From contig NZ_DLHL01000057.1 in the NCBI RefSeq assembly GCF_002483225.1, forward strand, positions 1 through 13,408: a stretch of 13,408 nt of DNA, read 5' to 3'. This document shows positions 1-8,412 of this stretch, piece after piece. A program made the translations under genes and the position numbers. The DNA comes from Gemmatimonas sp. UBA7669 (lineage in GTDB: Bacteria; Gemmatimonadota; Gemmatimonadetes; Gemmatimonadales; Gemmatimonadaceae). Positions within the stretch are counted from its first letter, which is position 1, and every line of letters starts with the position of its first letter. The notes under the pieces are model-generated. The model had not been told where the DNA came from. It worked only from the letters and a program-made list of their open reading frames with translations, and did not search any database.

Positions 1-1160
1 AGGCTTCCCGAATACTTACAGTGCATCTTCTGCTCACCACCCTCAATGCCGCCAATGGCGGACGGCAGATCACGGTCAACTTTCTGGGCCAGAAGCAGTA
101 CACCAGCAAGACGGACACGCTGGTGGTGACCACGCTGCCCAACGACGCCGACGATGTCGTGCGTCGCGACTTGCTGCGCACCTTCCAGTTGGGTCTCGCG
201 CCGTACATCGCCCGGACGCCCATCGCGACCCGCATGCGCGTGGGCCTTGCACCCGGCCTCGTGGCGCCGTCGCTCAATGCCAAGGCCGTGAAGGACCGCT
301 GGAACCTCTGGCTCTATCGCGTGGATGGCAACATCAACGCGTCGGGTGAGCAGCTCGTGCGCACGACCAATCTCTCCACCAGTCTTTCGGCTGCCCGCAC
401 CACCGAGAAGTGGAAGATCAATCTCGGCGCAACCGGCAGCTACAACGAGCGCGACTTCAAGATCCTGCAGAACAACCCCAACACGCCGGGTGTGCGGGAC
501 ACGACCTCGGTGGTCGTGCTGCAGCGCGCGGCCAACACGAACGGATTGTTCGGTCGCACGCTCAACGACCACTGGACCGCTGGCGTGAAGGTCTCGGCTG
601 GCTTCAGCGAGGTGCTCAATCAGAAGTTCTCGCTGCGGCTCTCGCCGGCCATCGAATACAACTACTTCCCGTGGCAGGAAGCGACGCGGCGGCAGCTCAC
701 GGCACTGTATTACGTGGGCCCGAACTACTACGAGTACTACCGTCGCACGATCTTCGACCGCGAGGAAGAGACGCGATTCAACCACACGCTGCTGCTCTCG
801 CTCAACCAGCGGCAGAAGTGGGGCAACACCAACCTCACATTGGAAGGCGCGCAGTACCTGCATGACCTGAACCGCAACCACGTCACGCTGTCCGGCTTCG
901 TGGACCTGCGTTTGGGTCGCGGCTTCAGCCTCAACGTGCGCGGTTCGGCCTCGCGCGTACGCGACCAGATCTACATTGCCGGCGCAGCGTTGTCGGAAAG
1001 CGACATTCTCACACAGCGTCAGCAGCTGCAGACGAACTTCCGCTACAACTTCAACGTGGGCATGGGTTACACGTTCGGCTCGATCTACAACACCATCGTC
1101 AACCAGCGCTTCGGCAATCTGGGTGAACTGGGCCGCCGTTTCGGCTTCTTCGGCGGCTGA
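1..1160 (+). CDS. Outer-membrane beta-barrel protein, 5'-truncated by the window
   Basis: The frame is open from base 3, giving 385 visible codons up to the TGA at 1158-1160, so the true start lies upstream. The GTG at 21 is not a convincing start because the reading frame continues before it and no signal peptide follows. The first roughly 90 residues look like a soluble domain (ITVNFLGQKQY, then a segment ending GLAPYIARTP). From about residue 100 the protein alternates polar and aromatic residues in short strands (KWKINLGATGSY, HTLLLSLNQRQKWG, GYTFGSIYNTIV) with charged turns, as expected of a transmembrane beta-barrel. It ends in an aromatic-rich tail (RRFGFFGG). It resembles a conserved barrel family I associate with Gemmatimonadota whose substrate is unknown; that recognition is from memory. 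Its stop codon directly abuts that of the convergent kinase gene. Confidence 0.75.
   Translation, partial: ASRILTVHLLLTTLNAANGGRQITVNFLGQKQYTSKTDTLVVTTLPNDADDVVRRDLLRTFQLGLAPYIARTPIATRMRVGLAPGLVAPSLNAKAVKDRWNLWLYRVDGNINASGEQLVRTTNLSTSLSAARTTEKWKINLGATGSYNERDFKILQNNPNTPGVRDTTSVVVLQRAANTNGLFGRTLNDHWTAGVKVSAGFSEVLNQKFSLRLSPAIEYNYFPWQEATRRQLTALYYVGPNYYEYYRRTIFDREEETRFNHTLLLSLNQRQKWGNTNLTLEGAQYLHDLNRNHVTLSGFVDLRLGRGFSLNVRGSASRVRDQIYIAGAALSESDILTQRQQLQTNFRYNFNVGMGYTFGSIYNTIVNQRFGNLGELGRRFGFFGG
1132..1157 (+). terminator. Hairpin in the last codons of the barrel gene
   Basis: GCCGCCG (1132-1138) and CGGCGGC (1151-1157) form a perfect 7-bp GC stem around a 12-base pyrimidine-rich loop, immediately before the TGA. 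There is no downstream U-tract, so a Rho-independent terminator is only a possibility. The codons for the terminal GRRFGFFGG could also produce this pairing by chance in GC-rich DNA. Confidence 0.3.
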
Positions 1161-1170
1161 TCAGCCGGCG
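1151..1170. terminator. Palindrome centred on two abutting convergent stop codons
   Basis: CGGCTGATCAGCCG (1154-1167) is a perfect 14-bp palindrome. It extends to 20 bp (1151-1170) with one mismatched pair. Its centre lies exactly between the plus-strand TGA (1158-1160) and the minus-strand TGA (complement of 1161-1163). In RNA from either strand it can fold as a CGGCU/AGCCG stem with a GAUC loop. With no space between the genes it is the only visible candidate for a shared end-of-transcript signal. It lacks a U-tract, and its left arm competes with the 1132-1157 hairpin. Confidence 0.35.
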
Positions 1171-4100
1171 TGTGCCAGGACTAGACGGGCGGCGGCCTCG
1201 GGAGAGAGCTGCCGCCCGTTTGCGTACGCTTCCGCAAAGGCAGCACCAAGGGTTTCGCGCGTCCACACCAAGCGCGCCTCGCGGTCGGTGGTCTCAAAGC
1301 TTGGTAGAATGACACCCACGCGTTCGCGCCACGCGTCCACGGCCCCGAACAATCGAGCCGCCGTCAATGCATCGCCGCGCAGTGCGGCCACGCCGGCCAG
1401 GCCATCGAGATCCAGCGCCAGCCCCCAGCCGTCGTGCATGCGCACGTGCATGGTGAAGGCTTCCTGGAAATGCGCCACCGCGTCGTCCACGCGCGCCTCG
1501 AGCAGGTCCAGCGTGCCAAGGAACGCAAGGGCATGAGCATGGGCGATTCCATGACCGACGCGTGATCCGAACGCCACATTGGCTTCCTGAATGCGCCGTG
1601 CCTCCTCATAGCGGCCCTGGGCACGCGCCGTGAGTCCCGACCACGAGTAGATGACATTCTGAAGAACGCTGGGCGCCATCGTGTCGGCCATCCGCTGCGC
1701 TTCGGCCAACACTTCGCGCGCTTCGCGAAGACGGCCAAGCATCAGCAGCACGGCACCGCTCCACGCCTTGCCCCAGGCTTCATACCAGGTATCACCGAGC
1801 TGATGAAACTGGTCAATGCCAATGCGCATGTGCGTGATGGCCGTCTCCCATGCGCCACTCGCCAACCCAAAACATCCGGACGCCAGCCAGCCGCGCGCAG
1901 TGAGGCGGGGATTGCGGCGCGGGTCACGCGCCAGGGCGGTCGTGATGAAACGAATGCCATCGCCATACTGCGCCGTACCCAACCACCCCGCCGCACCATG
2001 CAGATACCAGAACAGCACGGAGATGGTGCGGAGCCCGATGTTGCCGCGATCGTTGGCTTCGGGATCACCATGCGTGGCCCACAACAGGGCCGCACGAATG
2101 TTGTCATGTTCACGCACCATGAGGTGCATGACACCCGGCTTGATCTCGCCGCCCTGCAGATGCCATTCGTTGCCTTCGGCAAAATGCATCACCCAGGTGG
2201 CGTGCCGGCACTCGTACGTATCGAGCTCACCGGCCTCCATCAGTCGCTCCAGTCCGTACTGCCGCACCGTCTCGAGCAGGCGATAGCGTGTGCCGGCGCC
2301 CTCGGCCCGGGCCAGCACCAGCGACTTGTCCACCAGTGACGACACGGCATCCAGAATATCCGAGGCATCGAGTGCCGCCTCGTCAGCTGTCAGGCTTTCA
2401 GTGTCGTCTGTATCGGCGCACACGACTTCTGCCGCCGCCAGCGTAAAGCCGCCGGCAAACACCGACAGGCGCCGCAGCAGCACACGCTCCCGCTCACTGA
2501 GCAGGGCGTGGCTCCACTCCATGGTACCACGCAGCGTCCGATGACGCGGAAGCGCCGTACGCGTACCACCGGTGAGCAGCCGGAAGGCATCGTCCAGTCG
2601 ATCGCGAATCTGCGACGGCGAGAGCATGCGCGCGCGCGCGGCCGCCAGCTCGATGGCCAACGGCAGCCCGTCGAGGCGCGCGCAGATCTCGTCGATCACC
2701 GGCACATCGGCGGCCTGCAACTCCCATCCGGGCTGAGCCAGTTGTGCGCGCTGGACGAACAGTTCCCGCGCATGTTCGCGCGACAGCTCCGGGACCAGCC
2801 AGGCGCGCTCACCAACAATGCCCAAGGCCTCACGACTGGTGGCCAGGATGCGCAGCCCGGCACAGCGATGCAGCAGGCGTTCCACCGCCGCGGCAATGGC
2901 GTCCAGCAGGTGCTCACAGTTGTCGAGCACCAGCAGGACGTCGCGCGCGCCGATGGCATCGACCAGCACATCGAGTCGGTCACGACCCGGCACCTCCGGA
3001 ATGCGCATGGCGGCCGCAATCTGCGCCGGCACGTGCAACGGGTCGGCGGACGTGGAGAAATCCACCCAGATGGCACGCTGCGCCGCACCAACGGCTGCAG
3101 CGAGTCGCGTCTTTCCGCTGCCACCGGCCCCGGTCAGCGTCACGAGACGTGACTCGGCCAGCAATGACGACACGGCATCCTGTTCGCGGTCACGCCCCAC
3201 GAGCGCGGTGAGTGGCATGGGCGGCGCGGTGGTTTCGCGCACCACATCAAAGAATCGCGGGCCACTGACCTGCTCACCGTCCCGCAGTACGGCCACCACC
3301 TCCGCCATGGATGTGGGCCGACCGTCGGGCAGCTTGTGCAGCAACTGCATGAGCAGTCCCTGCAATGTGGGGGTCACGCCGTCGGGCCAGCCGTTCGGCG
3401 GCAAGGGCTCGGTGTGCAGCACCGCATGGATGAGCGACGCCGGTGAGTCACCGGAGAAGGGCCGCGAACCGGTCAGCATTTCGAAGAGCGTGACACCCAG
3501 TGCCCACAAGTCGGCGCGATGATCGGCGCGCTCACCGCGCAGCTGCTCCGGCGCGAGATAGGCCAGGGTACCAAGCACCGCGCCGGTGCGTGTGGCATCG
3601 TATCCCGGCAGGCTGGCAATGCCGAAGTCGGCCAGCCGCGCATTGCCGGCGCTGTCGAAGAGAACGTTGGCCGGCTTCACATCACGATGCACGACGCCAC
3701 GCTGATGCGCCGCGTCGAGCGCCGAGGCCACCTGTCCCGCAATGCGCACGGCATCGTCTACCGGCAGCGCGCCCGCATCGAGCCGTTGAGCCAGCGAACC
3801 GCCGGCACAGTAGGCCATGGCCAGAAACAGACGACCATCGCTGTGCATGCCGACATCGTACACGCTGGCCACATGCGGATGATCGAGCGAAGCCGCCGCA
3901 CGGGCTTCCACGAGAAATCGCGATCGCATGAGCGTGCGCTGCTCACGCGCCGACGTGGTGGAGTCTTCGTCCACACGCGGAAGGAACTTGAGTGCGACGG
4001 CACGCGCGAGCCGGTCATCGTGGGCCAACCACACCGTGCCCATGCCGCCGCGGCCGATCTCACGCACGAGACGATACGGACCAATGGTGAGAGCCGTAGA

Positions 4101-4373
4101 CTCGGCCCCGCCACCTGTGGCGTACACCTCCGCCAGCGCGGGATCGGATTGTGCAGCGGCTGCCCGTGCACCGGGGGCCAGTGTGAAGAGCCCGAGGAAG
4201 TCGCCACCGCCCTCATCAATGTCGAGCAACGCGCGCACTTCGCGCGCCACAAGTGGTGCGTCGGCGTCGAGCGCGGCGAGGCGCGCCATGCGCGCGGGCA
4301 CGGGCAGCTCGGACAGCTCTCCGAACAGCGAGGCCACCTGCGCCAGCGTACTCTGGGCGTCCGTGGAGGTCAT
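1161..4373 (-). CDS. Ser/Thr kinase-STAND ATPase-TPR fusion, second paralogue
   Basis: This 1,070-residue cytoplasmic protein is a predicted signalling kinase fused to an AfsR/COG3903-like ATPase. Residues 1-65 form a helical segment (ASLFGELSELP, RALLDIDEG) typical of kinases beside ECF sigma genes. The kinase domain spans about 98-365: glycine loop GRGGMG 107-112, ATP lysine K129, catalytic HRDVKPAN 229-236, DFG 249-251 and APE 274-276, so it looks active and of the RD class. After a linker comes the ATPase: Walker A GAGGSGKT 415-422, Walker B LVLDN 481-485, ATSRE 511-515 and LPLAIELAAAR 570-580. A winged-helix-like segment follows (RRLSVFAGGF, VDKSLVL, YRLLETVRQYGLERL), then TPR-like helices from about 780 to the end, including DGWGLALDLDGL 981-992. 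I see no transmembrane helix. Its ATG overlaps the TGA of the upstream paralogue (ATGA) with no clear Shine-Dalgarno site, which suggests translational coupling. The ligand of the sensor half is unknown. Confidence 0.9.
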   Translation of the reverse strand: MTSTDAQSTLAQVASLFGELSELPVPARMARLAALDADAPLVAREVRALLDIDEGGGDFLGLFTLAPGARAAAAQSDPALAEVYATGGGAESTALTIGPYRLVREIGRGGMGTVWLAHDDRLARAVALKFLPRVDEDSTTSAREQRTLMRSRFLVEARAAASLDHPHVASVYDVGMHSDGRLFLAMAYCAGGSLAQRLDAGALPVDDAVRIAGQVASALDAAHQRGVVHRDVKPANVLFDSAGNARLADFGIASLPGYDATRTGAVLGTLAYLAPEQLRGERADHRADLWALGVTLFEMLTGSRPFSGDSPASLIHAVLHTEPLPPNGWPDGVTPTLQGLLMQLLHKLPDGRPTSMAEVVAVLRDGEQVSGPRFFDVVRETTAPPMPLTALVGRDREQDAVSSLLAESRLVTLTGAGGSGKTRLAAAVGAAQRAIWVDFSTSADPLHVPAQIAAAMRIPEVPGRDRLDVLVDAIGARDVLLVLDNCEHLLDAIAAAVERLLHRCAGLRILATSREALGIVGERAWLVPELSREHARELFVQRAQLAQPGWELQAADVPVIDEICARLDGLPLAIELAAARARMLSPSQIRDRLDDAFRLLTGGTRTALPRHRTLRGTMEWSHALLSERERVLLRRLSVFAGGFTLAAAEVVCADTDDTESLTADEAALDASDILDAVSSLVDKSLVLARAEGAGTRYRLLETVRQYGLERLMEAGELDTYECRHATWVMHFAEGNEWHLQGGEIKPGVMHLMVREHDNIRAALLWATHGDPEANDRGNIGLRTISVLFWYLHGAAGWLGTAQYGDGIRFITTALARDPRRNPRLTARGWLASGCFGLASGAWETAITHMRIGIDQFHQLGDTWYEAWGKAWSGAVLLMLGRLREAREVLAEAQRMADTMAPSVLQNVIYSWSGLTARAQGRYEEARRIQEANVAFGSRVGHGIAHAHALAFLGTLDLLEARVDDAVAHFQEAFTMHVRMHDGWGLALDLDGLAGVAALRGDALTAARLFGAVDAWRERVGVILPSFETTDREARLVWTRETLGAAFAEAYANGRQLSPEAAARLVLAHAG

Positions 4374-7300
4374 GTGAGGACCGCCGTGATGGCGGCATCA
4401 GGCGACAACGCCCGTCCCTCCAAGTAGTGCGCGTCATACGTCACAGCGCCGAGTGCGGAGCGCGCCTGCGATTCATACTGCGCGCGGAGCGGTGCAGCGA
4501 ACGCCGGCATGGCAATGCCAATGCGTCGGCGCCAGGCATCCACCGCGCCCAGCAATCGCGCCGTCTGCACGAACTGCGCACGCGCCACCGTGACGCCGCA
4601 CAGGCCATCGAGATCGAGCGCCAGCCCCCAACCATCCAGCAACTCATAGTGCATGGAGTAGGAGCGACGGAAGTTCTGTTCTGCCTCGTCGATGCGTCTT
4701 TCGAGCAGATTGATCGTACCAAGGAAGGCCTCGGCGTGCGCGCTGCTCGTGGTGTGCCCGATCTCGTATCCGATGCGACAGTTGATCTCCTGCATCTCGC
4801 GGGCCGTGCGCATGTCGCCGCGGGCCACGGCCAGCAGACCACGCCACGACGTGGTGACCGTGTGCACGATGGATGGCGGATAGGGCAGCACCGTTTGCCA
4901 GGCGCGCTCGGCAACCTGCCAGCCTTCCTCGAGCTTGCCACGCATGAGGCACACCGCCGCGTACCACGCGTCCACCCAGACACGCGCCAGCACGTCGTGG
5001 CTGTCCATGCGCAGCTGCCGCGCATCGGTGAGAGCCGCCGCCGCGCTCTCCCAGGAGCCGGACGCCAAACCCAGCAGACCAAGTGTGGTCAGCGCCTCGG
5101 CGCGAAGCGATGGCGAACAGGCCGTGCCGCGAGCCAGCGCGCGAACGGTAAAGTCGCTGAGCTCTCCGTAGCGCGCCGTGCCCACCCACGCCGCCGACGA
5201 GTGCCAGTACCAGAACAGCGCCGCCGCGAAGCGCAATGCGAGCTCCGCGCGATCCGGCGGACCAACCACCTCGTCCACCGTCCAGTTGACGGCAGACCGG
5301 AAGTTGTCGTTCTCGACAATGATGCGCGCCATCAGTCCCGGTGTGTGCTCTCCACCCACGAACTTCGGCGCCATCTCTTCGGCGAGCGCCAGATAGGCGC
5401 GCGCATGGCGTTCGCGCGCGAGTGCCAATTCTCCGGCTTCGTCCAGTCGCTCCATGGCATACTGCCGCACGGTCTCGAGCAGCCGGAAGCGCGGAATGTC
5501 ACGTACCTCGTAGGCCACCACCAGCGACTTGTCCACTAGCGAGAGCACGCTTTCCTGCACCGCGTCTGCCGTGAGAATGGGCCAGTGATCGGCCGCGGCA
5601 TCGTCACTCTCCGGCGCTCCACCCGCCACCGATGCAGCAAAGTCCAGACGGAAGCCACCCGTGAAGACGGACAGCCGGCGCAGTACGATGCGGTCGCGCA
5701 GTTCGAGCAGATCGTGACTCCACTCCATCGTACCACGCAGGGTGCGCTGGCGTGGCAGCGCCGTTCGTGATCCGGAGGAGAGCAACTGGAAGACATCGCT
5801 CAACCGGGCACGGATCTCCGGCACCGGCATGGCGCGGACCCGCGCGGCCGCCAACTCGATGGCCAGCGGCATGCCATCGAGTCGCGCGCAGATCTCATCC
5901 ACGATCGGTTGCAGATCCGGCGTGAGCTCGAACGAGGCCTGCGCGGCCCGCGCACGCTGCGCGAACAGCGAACGCGCATCGGTCTCGTTGAGACCTGGCG
6001 TCGACCAGGCATGCTCGCCACCCACATTGAGCACTTCACGGCTGGTGGCCAGCACATGCACCGCCGGACACGCCGCCAGCAGCCCATCGACCAGCGAGGC
6101 CACACCATCCAACACGTGCTCGCAGTTGTCCACCACCAGAAGCAGCGGCTCCCGTCCAATCACCTGTCGAATGATATCGAGCTGTGAGCCATCGCTGCGC
6201 TCCGGCGCTCGCAGGGTGGCCGCCACCTGCGTACCGACAAGCGCGCCGTCGGTGATGCCCGTGAGGTCCACCCAGGCACAGCGCCCGTCGGCAAACCGGT
6301 CGGTGGCCAGACAGCGGCTGGCCACCGCCGCCGCGAGCCGGGTCTTGCCGCTGCCGCCGGCCCCGGTCACGGTCACCAAACGCTCAGCGTGCACCAGCCT
6401 GGCCAACTCCTCGACATCGCGCTCGCGGCCAAGAAACGTGGTGAGGTGAGAAGGCGGCGGCGTAAAGCGCGTCCACGTGCGCTGCGTGGACACCGCAAGG
6501 GCGCGACCTTCGCGCAACGCCTGCTCCACCGCAAGCGCCGACGTGGGACGCCGACGCGGATCCTTGTCGAGCAGATGCTGCACGAGCGTCGCGAGTGCGG
6601 CCGGTACTGCCGGCACCCGATCGGTCAGTGGTGTCGGGTCCGTGTGCAGCACAGCATGCATGAGACTGGCCATCGAATCGCCGGTGAACGGACGTTGTCC
6701 GCTCAGGCACTCGTAGATGGTCACGCCCAAGGCCCAGAGATCGGCGGCCGAATCGGCGCGCTCTCCCCGTAGCTGTTCGGGCGCGAGGTAGGCCAGCGTG
6801 CCCTGCACGGAGCCGCTGCGCGTGGCCTCGTGGCCGGGCAGACTGGCAATGCCGAAGTCCGCCAGGCGCACGCGCCCCCAGGCATCGAACAACACGTTGG
6901 CGGGCTTCACATCGCGATGCACCACACCCTGTTGATGCGCCGCATGCAGTGCCGCCGCCACCTGCGTGGCCACCTCCACGCTGTCGTCCACACTCAGCGC
7001 GCCACTCTGCAGGCGATGGGCGAGCGAGCCGCCCGCACAGTAGGCCATGGCAATGAACAACTGCCCCGCCGCATCCGCACCGATGTCATACACACTGGCC
7101 ACGTGCGGATGATCGATGGCCGCCGCCGCGCGGGCTTCCACGAGAAAGCGGGTGCGCTGCAACGCGCGCGTCGAGCGATTCGGGGTGTCGCCCTCGTCGT
7201 GAATGCGTGCCGTGCCAGGCAGAAACTTGAGGGCCACGTCGCGCGCGAGACGATGATCGCGGGCGAGCCAGACGCTGCCCATCCCACCACGGCCCAATTC

Positions 7301-7642
7301 GCGCAGCAGGCGATACGGCCCGACCTGCACGGAGGGTGCGAGTGTGGCCACCGGCTCGGGTGTGGTCCAGGTAGCGCCACCACGTGTCACCCCCGCCGAG
7401 GCATCGTCTCGCGTAGCCCCGGTCAGGGCAAAGGTGAACAGCCCGAGAAAATCATGGCGATCGGCGTCGATGTCGAGCAACGCGCGCAGTTCGCGGGCGA
7501 CATCCGGCGCTTCGAGGTCGAGTACACGCAGACGGGTGGCGCGCTCGGCGGCCGGCAGCTCGGCCAGTTCACCGAACAGCGACGCAACCTCAGGCAGCGC
7601 CGCGACGGGGTCATGCGGTGATGGATGGGACGTCGTGGACAT
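4370..7642 (-). CDS. Ser/Thr kinase-STAND ATPase-TPR fusion, first paralogue
   Basis: I place the start at the ATG at 7642 (MSTTSHPSP), giving 1,090 residues. The frame stays open to an ATG at 7735, but that would overlap the sigma gene by 34 bases and add only Ala/Gly/Arg-rich sequence; 7654 (MFGAMSTTS) is the nearer alternative. The order matches the downstream paralogue: helical N-terminus (ASLFGELAELP), kinase about 107-380 with GRGGMG 117-122, K139, HRDVKPAN 242-249, DFG 262-264 and APE 287-289, then ATPase with Walker A GAGGSGKT 427-434, Walker B LLLVVDN 500-506, ATSRE and MPLAIELAAARVR. A winged-helix-like part (RRLSVFTGGF, FRLLETVRQYAMERL) and TPR-like repeats follow, with DGWGLALDLDGL 1003-1014. 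All catalytic residues are present, so it should be an active soluble kinase. The likely substrate is the sigma factor encoded 59 bases upstream; that is inference from context. The two paralogues clearly arose by tandem duplication and have since diverged substantially. Confidence 0.9.
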   Translation of the reverse strand: MSTTSHPSPHDPVAALPEVASLFGELAELPAAERATRLRVLDLEAPDVARELRALLDIDADRHDFLGLFTFALTGATRDDASAGVTRGGATWTTPEPVATLAPSVQVGPYRLLRELGRGGMGSVWLARDHRLARDVALKFLPGTARIHDEGDTPNRSTRALQRTRFLVEARAAAAIDHPHVASVYDIGADAAGQLFIAMAYCAGGSLAHRLQSGALSVDDSVEVATQVAAALHAAHQQGVVHRDVKPANVLFDAWGRVRLADFGIASLPGHEATRSGSVQGTLAYLAPEQLRGERADSAADLWALGVTIYECLSGQRPFTGDSMASLMHAVLHTDPTPLTDRVPAVPAALATLVQHLLDKDPRRRPTSALAVEQALREGRALAVSTQRTWTRFTPPPSHLTTFLGRERDVEELARLVHAERLVTVTGAGGSGKTRLAAAVASRCLATDRFADGRCAWVDLTGITDGALVGTQVAATLRAPERSDGSQLDIIRQVIGREPLLLVVDNCEHVLDGVASLVDGLLAACPAVHVLATSREVLNVGGEHAWSTPGLNETDARSLFAQRARAAQASFELTPDLQPIVDEICARLDGMPLAIELAAARVRAMPVPEIRARLSDVFQLLSSGSRTALPRQRTLRGTMEWSHDLLELRDRIVLRRLSVFTGGFRLDFAASVAGGAPESDDAAADHWPILTADAVQESVLSLVDKSLVVAYEVRDIPRFRLLETVRQYAMERLDEAGELALARERHARAYLALAEEMAPKFVGGEHTPGLMARIIVENDNFRSAVNWTVDEVVGPPDRAELALRFAAALFWYWHSSAAWVGTARYGELSDFTVRALARGTACSPSLRAEALTTLGLLGLASGSWESAAAALTDARQLRMDSHDVLARVWVDAWYAAVCLMRGKLEEGWQVAERAWQTVLPYPPSIVHTVTTSWRGLLAVARGDMRTAREMQEINCRIGYEIGHTTSSAHAEAFLGTINLLERRIDEAEQNFRRSYSMHYELLDGWGLALDLDGLCGVTVARAQFVQTARLLGAVDAWRRRIGIAMPAFAAPLRAQYESQARSALGAVTYDAHYLEGRALSPDAAITAVLT

Positions 7643-7701
7643 CGCCCCAAACATGGCGAGAGAGCCACCCGCACGATAGCGCGGGGCGGCACCAGCCGGC
7701 G

Positions 7702-8289
7702 CTACTGCTCGTCCTTCAGCGCGCGCGCCAGCCATGCCTGGGCAAAGCGGAGGTCGCGCATGGCCGTGGGCGCCGACACACCCAGTGCCTCACCCACTTC
7801 AGCGAGGGACAAGCCGCCAAAATAGCGGAGCTCCACCGCCTTGGCGTGACGTGGATACTCCACTTCCAGACGGGTCAGCGCCGCATCGAGACTGAGCAAC
7901 GTGTCGGGATCATTGTCAGCCACCACGCCGGCGTCACCCAGCCGTTCAGCGTCCAGCTCAATGGGCTGCCGTCCACCGCCGCGTTTCTCGGCCCGCCGCT
8001 GCTTGGCGTGGTCGATGAGCACACGACGCATGGCCGTGGACGCGACCGCAAAGAAATGCGCACGGTCCTGCCAATCCGTGCCGCCGGCCTGCGCGATGCG
8101 CAGATAGGCCTCGTGCACGAGACCCACCGTATCGAGCGTATGTCCGACCGCCTCATGCCGCAGACGGGCTCGTGCCATCTGCTGCAGGCGCTCATACACG
8201 TGCGGGAGCATGGCGCCAAATGCGCCGTCATCGCCCTCCCGCCAGCGCTTGAGGTATCCGGTCAGGTCGGGGGTGAAGCCGTTGGACAT
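7702..8289 (-). CDS. ECF-type sigma factor (TIGR02999/ECF43-like)
   Basis: This is an RNA polymerase sigma factor of about 195 residues from the ATG at 8289; a GTG three codons earlier (8298) is also possible, and neither start has a clear Shine-Dalgarno site. Region 2 runs from about residue 10 to 100 (YLKRWREGDDGAF, HVYERLQQMARARLR, HTLDTVGLVHEAYLRI, RRVLIDHAKQRRAEKR). Region 4 covers about 135-190 with the helix-turn-helix LSLAEVGEALGVSAPTAMRDLR. The LVHEAYLR and RRVLIDHA signatures are typical of the TIGR02999 family, which often sits beside Ser/Thr kinases and lacks a dedicated anti-sigma factor. The acidic cluster usual in ECF region 2.2 is absent: the positions before LVHEAYL read LDTVG, with T51 and T54 as possible phosphorylation sites. 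It leads an operon with the two kinase-ATPase genes and is divergent from a lipoprotein gene. No anti-sigma gene is visible. Confidence 0.9.
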   Translation of the reverse strand: MSNGFTPDLTGYLKRWREGDDGAFGAMLPHVYERLQQMARARLRHEAVGHTLDTVGLVHEAYLRIAQAGGTDWQDRAHFFAVASTAMRRVLIDHAKQRRAEKRGGGRQPIELDAERLGDAGVVADNDPDTLLSLDAALTRLEVEYPRHAKAVELRYFGGLSLAEVGEALGVSAPTAMRDLRFAQAWLARALKDEQ

Positions 8290-8342
8290 GGAACGCACTC
8301 GGATGGGCGAACGGTTGGCTCGGGTCGAAGACGAGCTCCGAC

Positions 8343-8367
8343 ACCTGCGGCCGAATGCCGCGCAGGT
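8343..8367. repeat. Imperfect inverted repeat in the sigma/lipoprotein intergenic region
   Basis: ACCTG/CAGGT (8343-8347 with 8363-8367) and CGGC/GCCG (8348-8351 with 8357-8360) pair around a CGAAT loop, with CG (8361-8362) bulged. The nine base pairs could be a dyad operator or a hairpin in the leader of the sigma transcript, which begins on the other strand. Confidence 0.4.
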
Positions 8368-8412
8368 CGGGGACGGACGGTCACAAGTTCAAGCGAAATA
8401 CTCGCGCCCGCC

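Noticed and set aside
4253..5539. 428-codon open frame on the plus strand antisense to the kinase genes
   Set aside because: It lies opposite a clearly homologous kinase-ATPase, is Arg/His/Gln-rich and shows no recognisable domain. Long antisense frames are expected in GC-rich DNA.
6830..7621. 263-codon plus-strand frame antisense to the first kinase
   Set aside because: It mirrors the conserved kinase motifs on the other strand and has no domain of its own.
1161..7642. Reading the kinase-STAND genes as an anti-phage defence system
   Set aside because: STAND ATPases occur in defence, but this pair sits behind a sigma factor, has COG3903-like regulatory architecture and has no nuclease, protease or other effector domain. 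Transcriptional signalling fits better.
7643..7735. Extended N-terminus for the first kinase, starting at 7735
   Set aside because: The added residues are Ala/Gly/Arg-rich, absent from the paralogue, and would overlap the sigma gene.
8290..8294. GGAAC resembling an ECF -35 element
   Set aside because: It lies directly at the sigma start, no matching -10 follows at a suitable distance, and a five-base match is uninformative.
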